Shown one piece after another: positions 6,837 to 10,849 of a stretch of 10,849 nucleotides of DNA; positions within the stretch are counted from its first letter, which is position 1; each line of letters starts with the position of its first letter. This stretch comes from Methanobacterium sp. Lineage in GTDB: Archaea > Methanobacteriota > Methanobacteria > Methanobacteriales > Methanobacteriaceae. The translations under genes and the position numbers were made by a program. The notes beneath the pieces were generated by a model, which saw only the letters and a list, made by a program, of their open reading frames with translations, was not told the DNA's origin and ran no database searches. The stretch spans positions 5,043 to 15,891 of the forward strand of contig PMMV01000126.1 of NCBI GenBank assembly GCA_003162115.1. Reading direction: 5' to 3'.

Positions 6837-7820
6837 ATGGACCTATTTTACAGAAGACCATCACTTAAAACAAGAGAAGCTATGAGTGAGACATCTCTTA
6901 ATCTTAAGCATGTACCAGGTAGCAGATTCGAAGAATTGGTAAATGCTGAGGAGAGTATAAAAAGGTTTACTAAACATGAACAAGTTAAAATTGTCAACAG
7001 TGGAAGTTCTGCAATTCTTTCTGTCATGAGCACGTTCAAGGATAGTATTATGATCCCCGACCAGGGTGGATGGGTAGGATTTAATAGGATGGCTGAATTT
7101 TGTGGTTTAAACATTAATTATCTTCCTACAGAATTTGGTTTGGTTCAGGTAGATGTTTTAGAGGATTTTATTGAAAAATTCAATCCAGAAGCTCTTTTTA
7201 TTACAAGTTTTGCCGGGTATATGGCAGAACAGCCGTTAAAGGAGGTTTATAAAGTTTGTGAAGATATGGGAGTTATAATGGTTGAAGATGCCTCTGGTGG
7301 AATTGGGGATGTGACTGGTTTGCTTGGTAATGGTGAACATGCCCATGTGATTTTAGCATCTACTGGATCGCCTAAAACAGTAAATGTTGGAAATGGTGGT
7401 TTCATCTCAACAAATAATACAAATATCCTTGAATCTGCTAAAAATATTTTGAATGGTTTAAAGGCAGATCCTATTACATGTGCGGGAATAGCAGTAGAAA
7501 TAGAAAATGCACCCCATATAATTTCAAAGACTATAGAAACATGTAGATATTTAAAATCACAGATAAGTGACTTTAGAGAAGTTTTACATGTAAACAAACA
7601 AGGTTTAAATGTTGGAATTCCAGATAAAAGCCCTAAAAAATTGGGTTATTTGCTTAGAAAAGGTTTAAATGTTCATGGTGGAAGTATAATAACAGTATGT
7701 CCAAATTATAATAGAATAAAATCAAATGCGGTTTGTATTGAGATTAAAAATTTAGATATAAAATGTATGACGCCAGAAAATCTTCAAGGAATCGTTCAGG
7801 TACTTAAAACTGATTTTTAA
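6837..7820 (+). CDS. DegT/DnrJ/EryC1-like PLP-dependent enzyme, short form
   Basis: A 327-residue fold-type I PLP enzyme. The cofactor-binding pattern of the sugar aminotransferase (DegT) family is present: NSGSSAILSVMS (54-65) matches the phosphate-binding SGT-A-L turn; VEDASGGIGD (149-158) has Asp151 for the pyridine nitrogen; and SPKTVNVGNGGF (178-189) has Lys180 spaced from GNGG exactly as the catalytic lysine is from GEGG in DegT proteins. Typical DegT enzymes have about 370-390 residues and a longer C-terminal domain; here the C-terminal part (from about 225) is short and I cannot align it. The gene follows nre by 11 bp, a neighbour that suggests no sugar pathway, and no other nucleotide-sugar genes are nearby. 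The substrate is unknown: it may be an amino-sugar aminotransferase, a lyase or a non-catalytic relative. Confidence 0.75.
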   Translation: MDLFYRRPSLKTREAMSETSLNLKHVPGSRFEELVNAEESIKRFTKHEQVKIVNSGSSAILSVMSTFKDSIMIPDQGGWVGFNRMAEFCGLNINYLPTEFGLVQVDVLEDFIEKFNPEALFITSFAGYMAEQPLKEVYKVCEDMGVIMVEDASGGIGDVTGLLGNGEHAHVILASTGSPKTVNVGNGGFISTNNTNILESAKNILNGLKADPITCAGIAVEIENAPHIISKTIETCRYLKSQISDFREVLHVNKQGLNVGIPDKSPKKLGYLLRKGLNVHGGSIITVCPNYNRIKSNAVCIEIKNLDIKCMTPENLQGIVQVLKTDF

Positions 7821-7839
7821 TTCATTATTTTAAATTTAA

Positions 7840-7846
7840 TTTTTTT
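7840..7846 (+). terminator. T-tract terminator after the nre operon
   Basis: A T7 run lies 20 nt after the stop of the PLP enzyme gene, within a generally T-rich stretch. It probably ends the nre operon before the separate HEAT-repeat gene, whose own AT-rich upstream region is at about 7880-7930. Confidence 0.45.
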
Positions 7847-7944
7847 ATAAGCTGAAACATGCAATTTGAGATTACACTTACACATTTATCCAAGAATATT
7901 ACAATATAATATTAAGTTTAATTTCAATTTAAAGAGGATATCAA

Positions 7945-9384
7945 ATGGGAATTTTGAAACTTACTGAAAAAGATCTTACAAAAATGATGGAAAAACAGGA
8001 CATCAATGGATTAATTAATGCTTTGACCAACAAAAAAGATATTTTAATTAGATATAGGGCTGCGGAAGCCCTTGGAGAAATTGGTAGCATAAACGCGGTT
8101 GACACGCTTATAACCACCTTAAAAGATGAGGATGGGGATGTTCGGAGTATGGCTGTTTATGCTCTCGGACAGATAGGAGATAGACGTGCAGTAGAACCTT
8201 TGATTGAAAATTTAAGTTTTGATGATGGTGAATTTAAAGAAATGGTAATATACTCTCTTGGAGAAACTGGGGGTAAAACAGCTACCAATTATCTTAATTT
8301 AGCACTTGAATACGATGATCCTAATATTCGATGGAGAGTTGCAGAAGCTCTTGGGAAAATTGCTAGCAGAGAATCTGTTGATTATTTAATCAATATACTG
8401 GAAGATGATAACACAGATGTACAATTCTATGCAATTAACTCTCTTGGTGAAATTGGAGATAAAAAATCTGTTAAATCTCTCATTAATCTCCTTGAAGATG
8501 ATAGTTGGAGGGTAAGAAGGTGTTCATTGACTGCATTAGGCAAGATAGATGAATCACCAATTGAACCATTTATAGTGGCTTTAGAGGATTTAGATTGTCA
8601 TGTTCGAGAACGTGCTGTAGATATATTGGGAAAAATTGGAGATGATGAGTCTTTAAAATATCTTAAAATCGTTTTAGATGATGAAGATGAAGATGTGAGG
8701 GAAAGAGCTACTGAAATCCTTGAAGATCTTGAAATAATTGAACCCTCAATAAAAGAAATTGAAAATCAAGATGAACATCAAAGACTTGAGGAAACCATTG
8801 AGAGAGTTGGATCTGACAAAGCTATTAAGGTTCTTATTGAAGCCCTCGAAGATGAAGATGCTGAAACAAGACATAGAGCAGCCGAAGTACTTGGAGAAAT
8901 TGGAGATGAACAAGCTGTAGAACCTTTAATAGTTGCTTTAAATGATCCAAACTTGAGTGTCCAGTGGAGGGCTTCAGAAGCATTGGAAAAGCTTGATGAA
9001 CCCGCAGTTCTTCCCTTGATAAATGCTCTTGACAATGGAAATGATAATGTGCGTTCAAAGTCTGTCTGGGCCCTTGGGGAAATAGGGGATGAAAGGGCTA
9101 TTTTACCATTAATTGAACATCTTAAAGATGAAAGCCAAACAGTGAGATGGAAAGCCACACTAGCACTTGGTAAATTTGGAAAAAAGGCGTTAAATCTACT
9201 TAAACAGGCTTTAAATAATGAAAATTCAACAAAAAGAGAAAAAGCTGCAGAAACATTGGGTGCAATTGGAGATCCGTTAGCATTGGATAATCTGAAAGTT
9301 GTTCTTGCCGATAAAAATATTTATGTGAGAAAAAGTGCAGAGGAAGCCATAAAACGTATAATAAGTAAATCAACTGAGAAATAG
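7945..9384 (+). CDS. HEAT-repeat (PBS-lyase-like) protein, about 14 repeats
   Basis: A 479-residue protein made almost entirely of 30-31-residue helical repeats with the pattern LI..L.D....VR..A..ALG.IGD..AVEP. Eight tandem units cover about residues 24-265. A degenerate, highly charged segment follows (about 266-293, QDEHQRLEETIERVGSDKAI), then six more units to the C-terminus. Such repeats form a curved alpha-solenoid that acts as a protein-binding scaffold. Similar repeats occur in phycobilin lyases, but bilin chemistry is not expected in a methanogen. The protein is strongly acidic, with no signal peptide or membrane helix, so it is probably cytoplasmic. AAAGAGG at 7931-7937, 7 nt upstream, supports the start. 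The gene stands alone, converging on cgi121. The partner is unknown. Confidence 0.85.
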   Translation: MGILKLTEKDLTKMMEKQDINGLINALTNKKDILIRYRAAEALGEIGSINAVDTLITTLKDEDGDVRSMAVYALGQIGDRRAVEPLIENLSFDDGEFKEMVIYSLGETGGKTATNYLNLALEYDDPNIRWRVAEALGKIASRESVDYLINILEDDNTDVQFYAINSLGEIGDKKSVKSLINLLEDDSWRVRRCSLTALGKIDESPIEPFIVALEDLDCHVRERAVDILGKIGDDESLKYLKIVLDDEDEDVRERATEILEDLEIIEPSIKEIENQDEHQRLEETIERVGSDKAIKVLIEALEDEDAETRHRAAEVLGEIGDEQAVEPLIVALNDPNLSVQWRASEALEKLDEPAVLPLINALDNGNDNVRSKSVWALGEIGDERAILPLIEHLKDESQTVRWKATLALGKFGKKALNLLKQALNNENSTKREKAAETLGAIGDPLALDNLKVVLADKNIYVRKSAEEAIKRIISKSTEK

Positions 9385-9407
9385 TTAAAGATTCTATTTT
9401 TAACTAT
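9381..9407. terminator. Hairpin between convergent genes (possible bidirectional terminator)
   Basis: ATAGTTAAA (9381-9389) and TTTAACTAT (9399-9407) are perfect 9-bp reverse complements around a short T-rich loop. The left arm includes the stop codon of the HEAT-repeat gene. The cgi121 stop is 21 bp beyond on the opposite strand. The location suits a shared terminator, but the stem is AT-rich and weak. Confidence 0.4.
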
Positions 9408-9427
9408 CAAATCCATATAAGAAAAAT

Positions 9428-9955
9428 TTATGTTTCAGTTATTAGAAGGGCTGTTCTCTCTATTAATAAATTTGAAATATTTCCTGCTGTATCAGCTTCA
9501 ATTTCTGTTATATTATATAATTTTTTTAATTTATTATCTTCTGGTTCAAGAACTGCATCATCCCTTTCACCAAGCATATTAGTTAATGTTTGCATGATGT
9601 TATCATCACAATCAATTGCTACTGCACAGACATTAATATTTCCACTTGTAATCCCTAACATTTTAAGGGCTTGTGATATTTGCCTCTGTCCTGATGTTCT
9701 TACACATATTTCAAGACCTAAACTATTTGCAATATTTTCATTTCTGGAAAATGATTTAATTGCATGTATAGCTGCGTTTGCAGCATGTTTTCTGCCAGCT
9801 ATACCCTCTGCATTCATTAACTGTATTATACATCCATTATTTAATTTAGCTAATTCATTTATAAGATTTTTATAGTTTTTTATTTCAGATTTAAATCCTG
9901 CAATTTGTATGTTGAACTCTTCAGTCTCATTATTAGTTCGTATTATTTCAACCAT
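9428..9955 (-). CDS. cgi121: KEOPS complex subunit Cgi121
   Basis: A 175-residue protein of the Cgi121/TPRKB family. In the KEOPS complex (Kae1, Bud32, Cgi121, Pcc1) it binds Bud32 and helps recruit tRNA through its 3' end for the N6-threonylcarbamoyl modification of A37 (t6A). Family signatures are IIQLMNAEGIAGRKHAANAA (43-62), the core ICVRTSGQRQISQALKMLGI (83-102) and the C-terminal strand NLLIERTALLITE. The stretch from about 128 to 158 is acidic and somewhat longer than in compact homologues. GGAGGGG at 9961-9967, 5 nt upstream, supports the ATG at 9955, which overlaps the end of the upstream membrane protein gene by 8 bp (ATGGTTGA). Other KEOPS genes are not in this window. Confidence 0.87.
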   Translation of the reverse strand: MVEIIRTNNETEEFNIQIAGFKSEIKNYKNLINELAKLNNGCIIQLMNAEGIAGRKHAANAAIHAIKSFSRNENIANSLGLEICVRTSGQRQISQALKMLGITSGNINVCAVAIDCDDNIMQTLTNMLGERDDAVLEPEDNKLKKLYNITEIEADTAGNISNLLIERTALLITET

Positions 9956-10517
9956 CCCTTCCCCTCCATGATAACAAATAGAATATCGATTCTCTCAAGT
10001 TTTTAGTTCTGAATGATATATAAACTCCCATAACTCCCCTGAAAAATTTGGATACTGCAAATATCAATTCTAAAAGTACAAATATTTGTATCAAAAATAT
10101 TATAATTGATATAATTCCCCCAATACCCAAATTTAAGTGGATATTCGAGATATTAAGAAAACTGTGGGTCAAATAATCCATTAAAAATAATAAAAACAAC
10201 CCAACTATGAACTGTACAGTTGACATGAAAAAAAGTTCTCCAGATCTAATCATTGATTCCTTGACTTTTTCGTGCATATCCATAAGTGCCATTATATAAG
10301 TGAAGGTTAAAAGTGATAATGTTGCTGATACAAGGACAAATACTTCTATAAAACCTGTTATCTGGTCATAATTATGTATTTTAATTGCACCAAGTATAAA
10401 TGGCACTAAAAAACCTATTGTAAGTATAATACCAAGATATGTGGATATAAGATTCCCAAAAACATTGAACCCTCTTTTTATATATGAGAGCTTCCCATTT
10501 GATGACTTAGAGTTCAT
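9948..10517 (-). CDS. Membrane protein of unknown function, four predicted helices
   Basis: A 189-residue protein I do not recognise. After a basic N-terminus (MNSKSSNGKLSYIKRG), four hydrophobic segments are visible at about residues 24-46, 56-78, 95-115 and 131-156, followed by a positively charged C-terminal tail (FRGVMGVYISFRTKNLRE..LLSWRGRDG). The distribution of basic residues would place both ends in the cytoplasm. No enzymatic motif is seen. The ATG at 10517 lacks a Shine-Dalgarno sequence but lies about 29 nt from a TATA-like element, suggesting a leaderless mRNA. Its 3' end overlaps cgi121 by 8 bp, so translation of the two is probably coupled. Whether this membrane protein has any link to KEOPS or merely shares a promoter cannot be told from sequence. 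Confidence 0.75.
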   Translation of the reverse strand: MNSKSSNGKLSYIKRGFNVFGNLISTYLGIILTIGFLVPFILGAIKIHNYDQITGFIEVFVLVSATLSLLTFTYIMALMDMHEKVKESMIRSGELFFMSTVQFIVGLFLLFLMDYLTHSFLNISNIHLNLGIGGIISIIIFLIQIFVLLELIFAVSKFFRGVMGVYISFRTKNLRESIFYLLSWRGRDG

Positions 10518-10540
10518 ACATAAAATTATTGAAACCCTTG

Positions 10541-10553
10541 TTATTATATGTAT
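10541..10553 (-). promoter_or_regulatory. TATA element for the membrane protein-cgi121 operon
   Basis: On the minus strand, ATACATATAATAA (10553 to 10541) is centred about 29 nt before the ATG at 10517. This spacing predicts transcription starting at or next to the initiation codon and agrees with the missing ribosome-binding sequence. Confidence 0.45.
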
Positions 10554-10590
10554 TTAGCTTTTATTAAATTAAATCTGAAGTTATAAAACT

Positions 10591-10611
10591 AAAAAAAAAA
10601 AAAATAAAAAA
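10591..10611 (-). terminator. Long T-tract terminator of the isopropylmalate/citramalate synthase gene
   Basis: Plus-strand A14 (10591-10604), one T, then A6 reads on the minus strand as T6-A-T14, about 35 nt after the stop of the upstream gene. Such a tract is a strong archaeal intrinsic termination signal. It lies just ahead of the promoter of the next minus-strand operon. Confidence 0.7.
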
Positions 10612-10645
10612 GGAGTTACAAAAGAAAATATTAAAACTTTAATTG

Positions 10646-10849
10646 TTATTTTCTATCAAATTCCTCAGATTCTCGGATCTTTTTATCACTAACTATTTTA
10701 TTAACTCCACCTAAAACAGCTTCTACACTGGCCATTATAATATCCGGTTGGGTACTTCGTGCACTTACTATATTTTCCCCGTTTTTAAGCTTGACAACCA
10801 CATCGATCAACGCATCTGTACCTCCAGTTATTGCATCAACATGATATTC
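10646..10849 (-). CDS. 2-isopropylmalate synthase / (R)-citramalate synthase, C-terminal end (cut by right edge)
   Basis: The minus strand is open from the window edge to a TAA at 10646-10648 and encodes the last 67 residues. These begin [20 protein letters not shown] and continue with [20 protein letters not shown] and a charged tail ending EEFDRK. This is the end of the C-terminal allosteric (LeuA dimer) domain, where the end-product amino acid binds. It is shared by 2-isopropylmalate synthase (leucine pathway) and citramalate synthase (isoleucine pathway), enzymes that condense acetyl-CoA with a 2-oxoacid. The fragment alone does not separate LeuA from CimA. The homocitrate-synthase relative AksA is less likely because it usually lacks this domain. 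The catalytic TIM barrel is outside the window. Confidence 0.85.
   Translation of the reverse strand, partial: EYHVDAITGGTDALIDVVVKLKNGENIVSARSTQPDIIMASVEAVLGGVNKIVSDKKIRESEEFDRK

Noticed and set aside
7247..7597. 116-codon minus-strand frame inside the PLP enzyme gene
   Set aside because: It mirrors the coding strand of a gene with conserved cofactor motifs, with no promoter or ribosome-binding sequence of its own.
8778..9158. 126-codon minus-strand frame inside the HEAT-repeat gene
   Set aside because: The repetitive composition of the plus-strand repeats explains the absence of stops; the encoded Ser-rich repeats are a reflection of them.
1..10849. Mobile element, CRISPR array, toxin-antitoxin or defence island
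   Set aside because: No transposase, integrase, regularly spaced repeats, paired small toxin-like genes or nuclease motifs are visible; gene content is mostly housekeeping.

Overview
This AT-rich window most likely comes from a methanogenic archaeon of the order Methanobacteriales (Methanobacterium-like). Several features support this. GMP synthetase is split into two separate genes, which is the archaeal arrangement. An archaeal Nre DNA-repair protein and a Cgi121 subunit of KEOPS are present, together with a DUF2124/DUF447 pair typical of methanogens. Promoters look archaeal (TATA elements about 27-30 nt upstream of probable leaderless starts), and gene ends carry T-tracts. The genus is inferred from protein content; no rRNA is present.

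Layout. Positions 1-690 (minus): a DUF2124 gene followed by the start of a DUF447 gene, which runs off the left edge. Positions 792-944 (minus): a 51-residue membrane protein. It is divergent from the two-subunit GMP synthetase genes at 1080-1661 (glutaminase subunit) and 1769-2695 (ATP-pyrophosphatase subunit). Positions 2782-3246: methionine-R-sulfoxide reductase MsrB. A 633-bp AT-rich stretch without genes follows. Positions 3880-5478: a large multi-pass protein resembling STT3/AglB oligosaccharyltransferases but without a recognisable WWDYG motif. Positions 5656-7820: an Nre repair protein with a C-terminal PCNA-binding motif, followed after 11 bp by a short DegT-like PLP enzyme, probably one operon. 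Positions 7945-9384: a protein built from about 14 HEAT/PBS-lyase-like repeats. This gene converges on a minus-strand pair at 9428-10517, a four-helix membrane protein whose gene overlaps that of Cgi121 by 8 bp. Positions 10646-10849 (minus): the C-terminal end of a 2-isopropylmalate/citramalate synthase, cut by the right edge.

Most of the window is chromosomal housekeeping: purine synthesis, oxidative repair, tRNA t6A modification, DNA repair and branched-chain amino acid synthesis. I see no transposase, integrase, CRISPR array, tRNA or rRNA. The points most worth a second look are the STT3-like protein with a degenerate active-site motif, an 11-bp inverted repeat whose spacer and right arm carry the likely TATA box of the GMP synthetase promoter, the nre/DegT-like operon (the Nre protein lacks an N-terminal cysteine cluster), and the 51-residue membrane protein. 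I found no clear evidence of a wholly new multi-gene system.
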